Shown here piece after piece: positions 1 to 8,677 of a stretch of 53,953 nt of DNA. The DNA is from Alphaproteobacteria bacterium. Lineage in GTDB: Bacteria; Pseudomonadota; Alphaproteobacteria; M2410. The notes below the pieces were generated by a model that had not been told where the DNA came from, did not search any database, and was given only the letters and a program-made list of their open reading frames with translations. The position numbers were made by a program, and so were the translations under genes. Where the stretch lies: the NCBI GenBank assembly GCA_030614785.1, contig JAUWTJ010000021.1, forward strand, positions 1 through 53,953. Reading direction: 5' to 3'. Each line of letters starts with the position of its first letter. Positions within the stretch are counted from its first letter, which is position 1.

Positions 1-755
<755 letters not shown>

Positions 756-775
756 TTGCGGTTTTGACAAGAGTT

Positions 776-894
776 CGTCACCCCGGATGCGTTGCGGCGC
801 AAAGTGCCGCCATGCTGGTCCGGGGCCTAAATCTGACATGTAGATCCCGGACCAGCGGAGCAACATTGCATATTGCACCGCATCCGGGATGACG
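776..894. repeat. REP/BIME-like nested palindromic repeat between serS and surE
   Basis: A nested inverted repeat fills nearly all of the serS-surE gap. Outer arms of 16 nt (776-791 and 879-894) pair with one G/U-type difference. Inner arms GCTGGTCCGGG (814-824) and CCCGGACCAGC (846-856) pair perfectly, and a third small stem GCGGC/GCCGC lies within the left half. The outer arm begins CGTCACCCCGGATGCG, the kind of arm seen in dispersed palindromic repeats of many alphaproteobacteria. It has no ORF or T-tract and is most likely a non-autonomous repeat that could also fold in the serS-surE mRNA. Confidence 0.75.
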
Positions 895-920
895 AGTTTA
901 TTTGAGGATGAGGAAAACCA

Positions 921-1730
921 GTGACCAAACGCGATATCAGAATTCTGCTCACCAATGATGACGGCATTCATGCTCCCGGCTTTGAAGTGCTGGAAGAGAT
1001 CGCCCGCACGCTTTCGGACGATATCTGGGTCGTCGCGCCCGAGGCCGAGCAGAGCGGGGCGTCGCATTCGCTGACCCTCCATATGCCGCTGCGGCTGCGC
1101 CAGCTCGGCGATAAGCGTTTTGGCGTGCACGGGACACCGACCGATTGCGTCATGATGGCGATCAAGCATGTTCAACCAAAATATGGCGCCGACAAACCGT
1201 TCGATCTGGTGCTCTCCGGCGTTAATCGTGGCTCCAATATCGCCGACGATGTGACCTATTCAGGCACCGTCGCCGGAGCAATGGAAGGAACGGTCCTTGG
1301 CATTCCGTCCATTGCGCTGAGCCAGACCTACTCCTTTGCACCGGGCGCGGACATCAACTGGGAGCCGGCCCGGACCTTTGCGCCGGGCATTATCAGCCAG
1401 CTGCTCGACAGTGGTTGGTCCGAAAAAGTCCTTATAAACATCAACTTCCCGGGAAGTCCTGTCGAAGAAATCCAGCATGTTGAAGTGACACATCAAGGGC
1501 ATCGCGATCAGTCGATCACCATCATTGACGAGCGCGTCGATCCGCGCAGCGAGGATTACTTCTGGATTGGCTTTAAGGGTAAGATGTCGAACCCGCCCGA
1601 AGGCACCGACTTGCGCGCCATCTACAATGGCCGGATCTCGGTCACGCCATTGCATCTCAATTTGACAGAAGTTTCGGCGGTCGAAACATTGAAGGCGTCG
1701 GTGAGCGTTGTGCCGCCGGGCAGAGACTGA
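921..1730 (+). CDS. surE: 5'/3'-nucleotidase SurE
   Basis: Survival protein E, a divalent-metal-dependent nucleoside monophosphatase. The 269-residue protein has the N-terminal metal-binding motif LLTNDDGIHAPG with the Asp pair at residues 13-14, a SGASHS segment around residue 46, and the SGVNRGSNIADDVTYSGTVAGAMEG block that carries the conserved Asn and the catalytic loop. Length and motif order fit the family well. Translation starts at GTG 921, preceded by an AGGA at 911-914. pcm follows 23 bp after the stop. The surE-pcm pairing is classical and is linked to stationary-phase survival in other bacteria. Confidence 0.96.
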   Translation: MTKRDIRILLTNDDGIHAPGFEVLEEIARTLSDDIWVVAPEAEQSGASHSLTLHMPLRLRQLGDKRFGVHGTPTDCVMMAIKHVQPKYGADKPFDLVLSGVNRGSNIADDVTYSGTVAGAMEGTVLGIPSIALSQTYSFAPGADINWEPARTFAPGIISQLLDSGWSEKVLININFPGSPVEEIQHVEVTHQGHRDQSITIIDERVDPRSEDYFWIGFKGKMSNPPEGTDLRAIYNGRISVTPLHLNLTEVSAVETLKASVSVVPPGRD

Positions 1731-1753
1731 CATCAGCAGCGGGGGCGTTTTGC

Positions 1754-2395
1754 ATGGATGATCCATCCGACAGAATTCAGCTGATCATGACACTGCGCCG
1801 TCAGGGCATCGTTGATGCCCGCGTCTTGTCAGCGATCGAGAAAGTCCCGCGTGAGGTCTTTGTACAGGCCGAAGATCAATTGAAGGCGTGGGACGACAAC
1901 GCTCTGCCGATCGATTGCGGGCAGACCATTTCGCAGCCCTATATCGTCGCCTTTATGACCTGCGCTCTTGAGATTGGCGAGCGCGAGCGTATGCTGGAGA
2001 TTGGCACCGGATCGGGGTATCAGGCGGCCGTGCTGAGCCATCTTTGTCGACGGGTCTACACCATGGAGCGCCATCCTGCGCTGATGAGGCAGGCCCAGAA
2101 GAGGTTACACGACCTCGGGTATGACAATGTCACAACACTTCTGGCGGACGGCACCAACGGCTGGCCGGAACAGGCCCCCTTCGACAAGATCATCGTGACA
2201 GCGGCGGCGGACAGTATTCCCCAGGTGCTTATCGACCAACTCAGGGAGGGCGGTATTCTGGTCGCGCCCATTGGCGAATCGCGAGATAATCAAACGTTGG
2301 TAAGGGTGCGCAAATTGGGGGGCCGGGTTGAACAAGAGGACTTGCTTCCGGTTCGATTTGTGCCTTTACTAAAAGGGGTTGCACGAGAAACCTGA
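1754..2395 (+). CDS. pcm: Protein-L-isoaspartate O-methyltransferase
   Basis: S-adenosylmethionine-dependent methyltransferase that methylates isoaspartyl residues in aged proteins as the first step of their repair; cytoplasmic. The 213-residue protein contains the SAM-binding motif LEIGTGSGYQAAVL (about residues 77-90), the acidic tip after VYTMERH, and the post-motif segment ADGTNGWPEQAPFDKIIVTAA. It starts at ATG 1754, 23 bp after surE, and is followed by the LysM/LytM lipoprotein gene, so the three are probably cotranscribed. No unusual residues were noticed. Confidence 0.95.
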   Translation: MDDPSDRIQLIMTLRRQGIVDARVLSAIEKVPREVFVQAEDQLKAWDDNALPIDCGQTISQPYIVAFMTCALEIGERERMLEIGTGSGYQAAVLSHLCRRVYTMERHPALMRQAQKRLHDLGYDNVTTLLADGTNGWPEQAPFDKIIVTAAADSIPQVLIDQLREGGILVAPIGESRDNQTLVRVRKLGGRVEQEDLLPVRFVPLLKGVARET

Positions 2396-2408
2396 CGGGG
2401 ACATTCAA

Positions 2409-3383
2409 GTGATTAGTGGACGAGACGGGCTGCGAAATGCCAAGCGAGGGTTGAGCCAGGTGTGTGTTGGCCTGATCTGTGCGGTTTTCCTTCAGTCCTG
2501 CACGATCTCGGGCGCCGGGTTTCTGACCAGTAATTCTGACGGCAGGCGGACAGAGCCCTATTCCTATCCGGTGCAGCAGAACCAGGGCATGACCATCCAG
2601 GTCCTGAAAGGCGATACGCTTTACTCGATTTCCAAGACCAATCAGATCGACCTTCAGGCTCTGGCCAAGGAAAACGGGCTTTATCCGCCCTACGATATAA
2701 AGCCGGGAGACGTGCTTCGTGTTCCTGGCCCCCGCGCCCATAAAGTGGCGCGCGGCGAAACGATCTACAGCATCGCCAAAGACTACAGTATTGAGCCGCT
2801 GACCCTCGCCTCGCTCAATGGCCTCGGTGCCCCCTATACAATTCAGGTCGGCAACACGCTTCAGCTTCCCGGCAATGCGAAGAGCAAGGCCAGCAAGAAA
2901 TCCGGCTGGCGTCCGGGATTTAAAGGTTCAAAGGGAAAAAAGGCTAACAACAAATTTGTTGGTAAAAAAACCTCCGCCATTGCCCGCTCGACGCCAAGAG
3001 GCGGTGGCAGATTTCTGTGGCCGTCTCATGGCACGATCATCTCCACATTCGGAGAAAAAGGTGGTGGACGACGCAACGACGGCATCAACATCGCTGTAAA
3101 AATGGACGCACAGGTTCTGGCCGCCGATGACGGAACTGTCTCTTATGTTGGCAACGAAGTTGGCGGTTATGGCAATCTCATCCTCATTCGCCACCACGGA
3201 AACTGGGTAACGGCCTACGCGCACAACAGTGATACCTGGGTCAAAAAGGGCCAGGCGGTCAGCCGGGGGCAACATATCGCCAACGCCGGAAGTTCCGGGG
3301 ACGCGGATCAACCCCAGGTGCATTTTGAGCTCAGACGCGGCCGGAAATCTGTCGACCCGCAAAAGTATTTGAATATGAAATAG
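2409..3383 (+). CDS. LysM/LytM-domain lipoprotein with degenerate M23 site (NlpD/DipM-like amidase activator)
   Basis: Predicted envelope lipoprotein of 324 residues. A short basic N-terminus and hydrophobic stretch end in the lipobox LQSC (Cys31). Two LysM peptidoglycan-binding repeats follow (roughly residues 61-105 and 113-157), then a Lys-rich linker and a C-terminal LytM/M23 domain (about 215-315). The metal ligands of active M23 enzymes are missing: the HxxxD position reads NDGIN and the HxH position reads QVH. The domain is therefore probably non-catalytic, as in NlpD/EnvC-type factors that activate amidases at the division site. I prefer the GTG at 2409 because an ACGGGGA ribosome site precedes it; TTG at 2379 would overlap pcm and is the alternative. 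Confidence 0.9.
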   Translation: MISGRDGLRNAKRGLSQVCVGLICAVFLQSCTISGAGFLTSNSDGRRTEPYSYPVQQNQGMTIQVLKGDTLYSISKTNQIDLQALAKENGLYPPYDIKPGDVLRVPGPRAHKVARGETIYSIAKDYSIEPLTLASLNGLGAPYTIQVGNTLQLPGNAKSKASKKSGWRPGFKGSKGKKANNKFVGKKTSAIARSTPRGGGRFLWPSHGTIISTFGEKGGGRRNDGINIAVKMDAQVLAADDGTVSYVGNEVGGYGNLILIRHHGNWVTAYAHNSDTWVKKGQAVSRGQHIANAGSSGDADQPQVHFELRRGRKSVDPQKYLNMK

Positions 3384-3475
3384 GGTCAGCACTTCTGTGT
3401 AAACTCGTTAGCAGTCCCGGCTGCCAGCCTGATGTTTGATGGTCCCATCGCAATCAAAGAATCAGGAATAAGACC

Positions 3476-3805
3476 ATGACCATCAAGACTTCAGTTTTTG
3501 CAGCCGTTGTTGCTGCCAGTTTTGCGTTTTCCCCCATGGCTTCTGCCGGTATCCACATCAATGTCAACGAGGATATCGAGGATATGTCAGACGAAGAGCT
3601 TGCCGAGGCAAGAGATGGTCTGCGTGAAGGTCTTGAGGAAATCAGGGAGAGCCGTGAAGAGATCGCCGAGCGCAAGGTCGAGGAAGAAACCGGCAGGATC
3701 GAGGCTGCGGCCCTGGGTGTTGCAGACGGAGCCCTTGACGCAGCTGAAGAAGTTCTCGAAGAAGTTCTGGAAGAAATTGAAGATGAACAAAAGTCCCGCA
3801 GTTAG
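3476..3805 (+). CDS. Small acidic exported protein of unknown function
   Basis: A 109-residue protein that I do not recognise. It begins with a clear Sec signal peptide (MTIKTSVFAAVVAASFAFSP, cleavage likely after ASA), giving a mature chain starting GIHINVNEDIED. The mature part is almost entirely Glu/Arg/Ala-rich helix with coiled-coil-like heptads (EELAEARDGLREGLEEIRES and EEVLEEVLEEIEDEQ), so it is expected to be periplasmic, very acidic and possibly oligomeric. ATG 3476 follows AGGAATAAG, a good ribosome site. It is convergent with the DUF815 ATPase gene, 18 bp away. Its upstream region contains TTCTGTGTAAA at 3393-3403, resembling a half of the palindromes seen near 48.3 and 49.2 kb. 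Confidence 0.8.
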   Translation: MTIKTSVFAAVVAASFAFSPMASAGIHINVNEDIEDMSDEELAEARDGLREGLEEIRESREEIAERKVEEETGRIEAAALGVADGALDAAEEVLEEVLEEIEDEQKSRS

Positions 3806-3823
3806 GCGGACAGCTTCTTCGTT

Positions 3824-4702
3824 TTACGGTTCTTTCCCGAGCCGGTCCTGAATGAATTGCCAGGCAACCCGCCCGGAGCGCGCACCGCGCGTCGCAGCCC
3901 ATTCAATGGCCTCGGTCTTCAGGGTCTCGGGGTCGGCAGCGAGCCTGAAATGATCTGCGTAGCCTTCGATCATGGCGAGGAACTCGTCCTGGCTGCAATT
4001 GTGGAACCCGAGCCACAAGCCAAAGCGGTCCGACAGCGAAACCTTTTCCTCGACCGCCTCAGAGGGAGCGATGGCTGTTGAGCGCTCATTTTCCATCATA
4101 TCGCGCGGCATCAGGTGCCGCCGATTGGAGGTCGCGTAAAAGCACACGTTCCCGGGGCGCCCCTCGAGACCGCCGTCAAGCACAGCCTTCAGGGATTTAT
4201 AGCTCGCATCATCCGTATCGAAGGAAAGATCGTCGCAAAAGATGAGGCAGCGTCTGGCAGGGGTCCCGACCTCGCCCCTCAAGAGCTTCATGAGCTGGGG
4301 CAGGGTGGCGATATCCTCCCGGTGGATCTCGATGAGCACAAGGGTTCCAGGGGCTGACCCATTGATTTCAGCGTGAACCGCCTTCACCAGAGAGCTTTTG
4401 CCCATGCCGCGCGCACCCCACAGAAGGGCGTTATTGGCGGGCTTTCCGGCCGCAAACTGGCGTGTATTCGCCATCAGAATATCGCGAACCCGGTCAATCC
4501 CTTGTAAAAGTTCTATCGCAACCCGATTTACGTGTGGCACTGGCTCAAGCGAACTGGTAGTCGCTGTCCATGTGAAAGCATCCGCGCCTTCAAGGTCCGG
4601 AGCGGAGGCTTCTGGCGGCGCAAGGCGCTCAAGGGCCTCGGCTATCCGGGTTAACGGGCCAATCAGGGATTTGGTTAAAGGATCGTTGGATCGCGGGGTC
4701 AT
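3824..4702 (-). CDS. DUF815-family P-loop ATPase
   Basis: A 292-residue ATP-binding protein of the DUF815/AAA-like family. Walker A is GARGMGKSSLVKA (about residues 95-107), and a Walker B-like LIFCDDLSF follows at about 150. The family sensor segment NVCFYATSNRRHLMPRDM and the C-terminal WQFIQDRLG helix are present. The biochemical role of the family is not established; proteins of this type are common single-copy genes next to yajC or secDF in alphaproteobacteria. The start ATG at 4702 is supported by GAGG six to seven bases upstream on the minus strand. It is divergent from yajC, with the shared 147-bp upstream region holding the yajC promoter candidate. Confidence 0.88.
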   Translation of the reverse strand: MTPRSNDPLTKSLIGPLTRIAEALERLAPPEASAPDLEGADAFTWTATTSSLEPVPHVNRVAIELLQGIDRVRDILMANTRQFAAGKPANNALLWGARGMGKSSLVKAVHAEINGSAPGTLVLIEIHREDIATLPQLMKLLRGEVGTPARRCLIFCDDLSFDTDDASYKSLKAVLDGGLEGRPGNVCFYATSNRRHLMPRDMMENERSTAIAPSEAVEEKVSLSDRFGLWLGFHNCSQDEFLAMIEGYADHFRLAADPETLKTEAIEWAATRGARSGRVAWQFIQDRLGKEP

Positions 4703-4747
4703 TCAGGGCCTCATAAAACTTCTTTCGCAAGTCTCGTAGCACGGGGA

Positions 4748-4776
4748 TTTGCAAACCGGCAACCGGCGGGTATAGT
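4748..4776 (+). promoter_or_regulatory. Candidate sigma70-type promoter of yajC-secD-secF
   Basis: A -10-like TATAGT at 4771-4776 lies 17 bp after TTTGCA (4748-4753, four of six matches to TTGACA). The -10 sits between GGCGG and CCGCC arms. It is about 75 bp upstream of the yajC start and is the best promoter-like pair in the gap. Confidence 0.4.
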
Positions 4777-4849
4777 CCGCCCGATTTTTCAAGGGGATTG
4801 CGCTGATTCCAACGTGAACAGCGATCTCAAGAGGTCTGAGGAGACATAT

Positions 4850-5194
4850 ATGTTTATTTCGCCAGCATTTGCCCAGGGCGCAGACGCAGTGGCAACGGGT
4901 AATCCGATTATGCAGTTTTTGCCTTTCGTCTTCATAATCGTGATTTTCTACTTCCTGCTAATCCGTCCGCAGCAAAAAAAGGCCAAAGACCATCAGTCCA
5001 TGGTGACGGCGGTCAGGCGCGGCGATGTCGTCATCACCGCCGGCGGCATGATTGGCAAGGTCTCAAAGGTTATCGATGATCGCGAAGTGCTGGTGGAGAT
5101 CGCCGAGGGCGTGAAGGTCAAAGTCCTGAAATCGACCCTGCAGGACATTCGCAGTAAAACGGAACCGGTAGACGACCAGCCGGCCTCCAGCTAG
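4850..5194 (+). CDS. yajC: Preprotein translocase subunit YajC
   Basis: Small inner-membrane partner of SecDF in the Sec holotranslocon. The 114-residue protein has one N-terminal transmembrane helix (about residues 18-37, FLPFVFIIVIFYFLLIRPQ), the family signature RPQQKK directly after it, and a basic cytoplasmic domain containing RRGDVVITAGGMIGKV. ATG 4850 is chosen because GAGGAG sits seven bases upstream; an in-frame GTG 36 bases earlier (4814) has no such site. secD starts 58 bp downstream, so yajC-secD-secF form one operon. Confidence 0.95.
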   Translation: MFISPAFAQGADAVATGNPIMQFLPFVFIIVIFYFLLIRPQQKKAKDHQSMVTAVRRGDVVITAGGMIGKVSKVIDDREVLVEIAEGVKVKVLKSTLQDIRSKTEPVDDQPASS

Positions 5195-5252
5195 AAATAC
5201 AACAGGAAGGCGGTCCGGTAACGAGGGCCGCTTTGACTTTTCGGGGATAGCT

Positions 5253-6875
5253 ATGCTCCATTTTTCCAAATCAAAGATCGCATGGATCCTGGGCGTTTGC
5301 CTGGTTGGTGTGATCTTTGCCCTTCCAAATGTTCTGCCATCCTCGGTGACCGAGAAGAGCTGGTATATCGGACCGAAGAACACGATTAACCTTGGGCTCG
5401 ATTTGCAGGGTGGCGCGCACCTCCTGCTGGAAGTTCAGGTCGATGTGGTATACCGCGAGCGGCTCGAAAACCTGAAATCGGATGTCCGGCGCGCCTTGCG
5501 CAACAGGGAAGAAAATATCCGCATTCAACATGGCACCCGGGTTTCCGGCGATGTGTTGCGGGTCATGATCACCGATCCGTCCCAGATGGATCTGGCGATG
5601 ACACAGTTGAAAGACCTTGCATCAGCGGTTCAAGGCCCTCTGGGAATTGGAGCAGCGGCAAAGGAGTTTGATCTTGCACGCACATCGGATGGTGACATTA
5701 CGTTTACGCTGACCGAGGCGGCCAAACACTCCATTGAGTCGAGCGCTGTTTCGCAGTCGATTGAAATCGTACGCCGCCGGATCGATGAGTTGGGAACCCG
5801 TGAGCCGATCATTCAACGTCAGGGCTCAAACCGGATTATTGTTCAGGTCCCCGGCGAGACCAATCCTCAACGGTTGAAGGAACTTCTAAACCAGACCGCC
5901 AAACTTACGTTCCAGATGGTCTACTCAAATGACCCCGGCAGCATCCAGGAGGCTCTCGATGGCCGGGTTTTCCGCGACGCTGTATTGATGCAGACGGAGG
6001 ATGCCAGAGAACCCTATTTGCTGATCGCGAGCGAAGTGCTCGTATCGGGTGAGGATCTTGTTGGCGCCTCTCCGGGTTTCGACTCGCGGGACAATCAGCC
6101 TGTTGTGAATTTTCGCTTTAACAATCGCGGTTCTCTCAAATTCGGCCGGGTGACCACCGAATCGATCGGAAAACGCTTCGCCATCGTCCTTGATGACATT
6201 GTCGTCAGTGCGCCAACAATCCAGTCCGCGATCACGGGTGGATCGGGCCAGATATCGGGAAGCTTCACAGTTGAGTCGGCCAACAATCTCGCCATTCTGC
6301 TCAGATCCGGCGCGCTGCCCGCGCCCATGCAAATCCTTGAAGAACGTACTGTCGGGGCCGGGCTTGGCGCCGATTCAGTGGCGGCCGGTAAAAGTGCCGC
6401 CGTCATTGGTTTTCTTGCGGTGATCGTCTTTATCATCGCGGCGTACGGACGCTTTGGCATCTACGCCAATATCGCACTGGTAACCAACCTGTTGCTGATT
6501 GCCGGGGCCCTGTCTTTGTTACAGGCAACTCTGACCTTGCCGGGTATCGCCGGGATTGTTCTGACAATTGGTATGGCGGTTGATGCCAATGTGTTGATCT
6601 TCGAGCGAATGCGCGAGGAGATTAAAGCTGGCAAGTCGCCGATCAATGCGGTTGAGTCGGGTTATTCAAAGGCTCTGGGCACTATTCTTGATGCCAATAT
6701 CACCACGTTCATTGCTGCCGCGATCCTCTTTCTTATTGGATCAGGTCCGGTCAAAGGGTTCTCGGTAACCTTGGCCATTGGCATTTTGACGTCAGTCTTC
6801 ACGGCCTTCACGCTGACGCGTCTCATGGTGGCCACCTGGATTCGCAAGGCTCGTCCTTCCGAACTGCCTATATAA
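5253..6875 (+). CDS. secD: Protein translocase subunit SecD
   Basis: Inner-membrane subunit of the proton-driven SecDF motor that pulls preproteins through SecYEG on the periplasmic side. The 540-residue protein has one N-terminal membrane helix (about 9-27), the NLGLDLQGGAHLLLEV signature, a large periplasmic P1 region, and five C-terminal helices. The conserved GMAVDANVLIFERMREE segment contains the membrane-embedded Asp needed for proton movement. Size is normal for a stand-alone SecD. secF starts 14 bp after the stop behind a strong TAAGGAGGG ribosome site, indicating cotranslation. Confidence 0.97.
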   Translation: MLHFSKSKIAWILGVCLVGVIFALPNVLPSSVTEKSWYIGPKNTINLGLDLQGGAHLLLEVQVDVVYRERLENLKSDVRRALRNREENIRIQHGTRVSGDVLRVMITDPSQMDLAMTQLKDLASAVQGPLGIGAAAKEFDLARTSDGDITFTLTEAAKHSIESSAVSQSIEIVRRRIDELGTREPIIQRQGSNRIIVQVPGETNPQRLKELLNQTAKLTFQMVYSNDPGSIQEALDGRVFRDAVLMQTEDAREPYLLIASEVLVSGEDLVGASPGFDSRDNQPVVNFRFNNRGSLKFGRVTTESIGKRFAIVLDDIVVSAPTIQSAITGGSGQISGSFTVESANNLAILLRSGALPAPMQILEERTVGAGLGADSVAAGKSAAVIGFLAVIVFIIAAYGRFGIYANIALVTNLLLIAGALSLLQATLTLPGIAGIVLTIGMAVDANVLIFERMREEIKAGKSPINAVESGYSKALGTILDANITTFIAAAILFLIGSGPVKGFSVTLAIGILTSVFTAFTLTRLMVATWIRKARPSELPI

Positions 6876-6889
6876 GGAGGGCTCAACCC

Positions 6890-7876
6890 ATGAAACTTCT
6901 TCGTCTTGTCCCACATGGCACCACCTTCAAATTCGTTGATAAACGCTACTTCGCGTTCGCCGGGTCTGCGGTCGCGGTGGTCGCGTCTATCATCCTGTTC
7001 TTTTCTACAGGTCTCAACTACGGGATCGACTTTCGAGGTGGTACAGTCCTGGAAATCCGGACAGAGGGGCCAGCTGACCTCGAAACAATTCGCAGTGTTA
7101 CCGGCAATCTCGGCCTCGGTGATGTTCAAATTCAGGAATTTGGTTCGCCTGATCACGTGATGATCCGTGTTGAACTGCAGGATACAGATGCCGCCAAAGC
7201 CTCATCTGAGGAGGCTCCTGAAGCTGCCGGCGCTGAACAGGCTCAGCAGAAAGTGGTTGCGATAATCAGCCCAGCGATTGATGAGGCCACAAGCGGAACC
7301 ATTGAGTACCTGCGAACCGAGGTCGTCGGACCGACGGTTTCCGGAGAGCTTGTCCGCACCGGTATCCAAGCAGTTGTTGCCGCAGTCTTGCTGATGCTGT
7401 TCTACATCTGGTTCCGTTTTGAATGGCAGTTCTCTCTCGGTGCCGTCGTTGCTCTGACTCATGATGTGATCCTGACGATCGGGATCTTCGCGATTACACG
7501 GATCGAATTTAATCTATCGATCATCGCAGCGATCCTGACCATTGTCGGCTATTCGATGAATGATACCGTGGTGGTTTATGACCGCGTTCGGGAAAACCTG
7601 CGCAAATACAAGAAGATGCCGCTGAAAGACCTCCTCGACCAGTCGATCAACGATACGCTGTCGCGCACGACCATGACCTCGGTCTCCACCCTGCTGGCGC
7701 TTGGCGGCCTTTATATCTTCGGCGGCGAGGCCATCAGGGGTTTCACTTTTGCCATGATGTGGGGCGTTGTTGTCGGGACCTATTCGTCAATCTTCGTCGC
7801 GGCTCCAATGCTCCTTCTGACCGACGTCAAGCGGGACTGGTCAAGTGAAGCCTCCAAAAGCGTCGCGCCAGCCTGA
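6890..7876 (+). CDS. secF: Protein translocase subunit SecF
   Basis: Partner of SecD in the Sec accessory complex. The 328-residue protein has an N-terminal helix (about residues 21-41), the GIDFRGGTVLEI signature, a periplasmic domain with a low-complexity Ala/Glu insert (KASSEEAPEAAGAEQAQQ), and five C-terminal helices with the conserved SMNDTVVVYDRVREN motif. ATG 6890 is preceded by AAGGAGG. A terminator-like hairpin 22 bp after the stop ends the operon. Confidence 0.97.
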   Translation: MKLLRLVPHGTTFKFVDKRYFAFAGSAVAVVASIILFFSTGLNYGIDFRGGTVLEIRTEGPADLETIRSVTGNLGLGDVQIQEFGSPDHVMIRVELQDTDAAKASSEEAPEAAGAEQAQQKVVAIISPAIDEATSGTIEYLRTEVVGPTVSGELVRTGIQAVVAAVLLMLFYIWFRFEWQFSLGAVVALTHDVILTIGIFAITRIEFNLSIIAAILTIVGYSMNDTVVVYDRVRENLRKYKKMPLKDLLDQSINDTLSRTTMTSVSTLLALGGLYIFGGEAIRGFTFAMMWGVVVGTYSSIFVAAPMLLLTDVKRDWSSEASKSVAPA

Positions 7877-7897
7877 CGAACGAATCAATTCAGCATA

Positions 7898-7931
7898 GAA
7901 AAAGCATCCTGGGAGAACGGGGCGCTTTTTC
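7898..7931 (+). terminator. Terminator-like hairpin after secF
   Basis: GAAAAAGC (7898-7905) pairs perfectly with GCTTTTTC (7924-7931). The A-rich left arm and T-rich right arm resemble an intrinsic terminator. The loop of about 18 nt is longer than usual but can gain extra inner pairs. Confidence 0.55.
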
Positions 7932-7957
7932 CGTAACCGCATCAACTCCCTGAAACA

Positions 7958-7986
7958 ATGACACAATCGAATCTGTGCTATATACT
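7958..7986 (+). promoter_or_regulatory. Sigma70-type promoter of the PuuD-like gene
   Basis: ATGACA (7958-7963) and TATACT (7981-7986) are separated by exactly 17 bp and each match the consensus hexamer at five of six positions. The start codon follows 34 bp after the -10, with a CAGGAG ribosome site between. Confidence 0.65.
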
Positions 7987-8020
7987 TGTCTGGAATTATT
8001 CTTAACTACAGGAGCCCATC

Positions 8021-8623
8021 ATGGCTGCGATTTTGACGAATTTGAGAACAACAGTAATTGCCGGTTTTGTTCTGGCTGTCCTTATGCTGTTGTTATTTGT
8101 TTCATCCGGTGGGGTGCAAATTGCCTCACATGAATTTGGTGCCTATTTCTTCCGTTGGCTGCATGTTCTCAGCGGGGTGATGTGGATCGGTCTGTTGTGG
8201 TATTTCAACTTTGTCCAGATCCCCAACATGCCAAATATCCCCGATGATCAGAAACCGGCGATCAGCAAGGTGATTGCACCGGCTGCCTTGTTCTGGTTCC
8301 GCTGGGGTGCCATGGCCACGATCATTACCGGTCTTATTGTTGCGGCCATGAACGGTTACCTGGTCGGTGCTCTGACCCTTGGCTTCACCGACGGTGTCGC
8401 CAAAAGCACAGCCATCGGTATGGGTATGTGGATGGGCATTATCATGTGGTTCAATGTCTGGTTTGTCATCTGGCCCAATCAAAAGATTGCGCTTGGTATG
8501 GTTCCGGCAGAGGCGGATGCCAAGGCGAAGGCCGGTCGTACGGCGATGTTGTTCTCGCGGACCAACACCTTGCTGTCTATCCCGATGCTCTTTGCAATGG
8601 TTGCCGCTCAGAACCTCTTTTAG
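8021..8623 (+). CDS. PuuD/urate-oxidase-N-type integral membrane protein
   Basis: A 200-residue membrane protein matching the N-terminal membrane domain of the urate hydroxylase PuuD family (Urate_ox_N). It has about five hydrophobic helices, and the family block FFRWLHVLSGVMWIGLLWYF with its conserved His and Trp residues is present, as is the WFVIWPNQKIALG segment. It stops where longer relatives continue into a cytochrome c domain, so electron transfer would need a separate partner. No purine-degradation genes lie nearby, so a urate substrate is only a family-based guess. It has its own sigma70-like promoter upstream and a strong terminator downstream, making it monocistronic. Confidence 0.85.
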   Translation: MAAILTNLRTTVIAGFVLAVLMLLLFVSSGGVQIASHEFGAYFFRWLHVLSGVMWIGLLWYFNFVQIPNMPNIPDDQKPAISKVIAPAALFWFRWGAMATIITGLIVAAMNGYLVGALTLGFTDGVAKSTAIGMGMWMGIIMWFNVWFVIWPNQKIALGMVPAEADAKAKAGRTAMLFSRTNTLLSIPMLFAMVAAQNLF

Positions 8624-8646
8624 GGCACCGTCGAAAATCGAAATCG

Positions 8647-8677
8647 GGCCGTCTCGGGAAACCGGGGCGGCCTTTTT
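8647..8677 (+). terminator. Rho-independent terminator with GAAA tetraloop
   Basis: An 11-bp stem (8647-8657 with 8662-8672, two G/U pairs) closes a GAAA tetraloop at 8658-8661 and is followed by five T residues. It ends the PuuD-like transcript and abuts the stop codon of the converging TetR gene. Confidence 0.85.
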
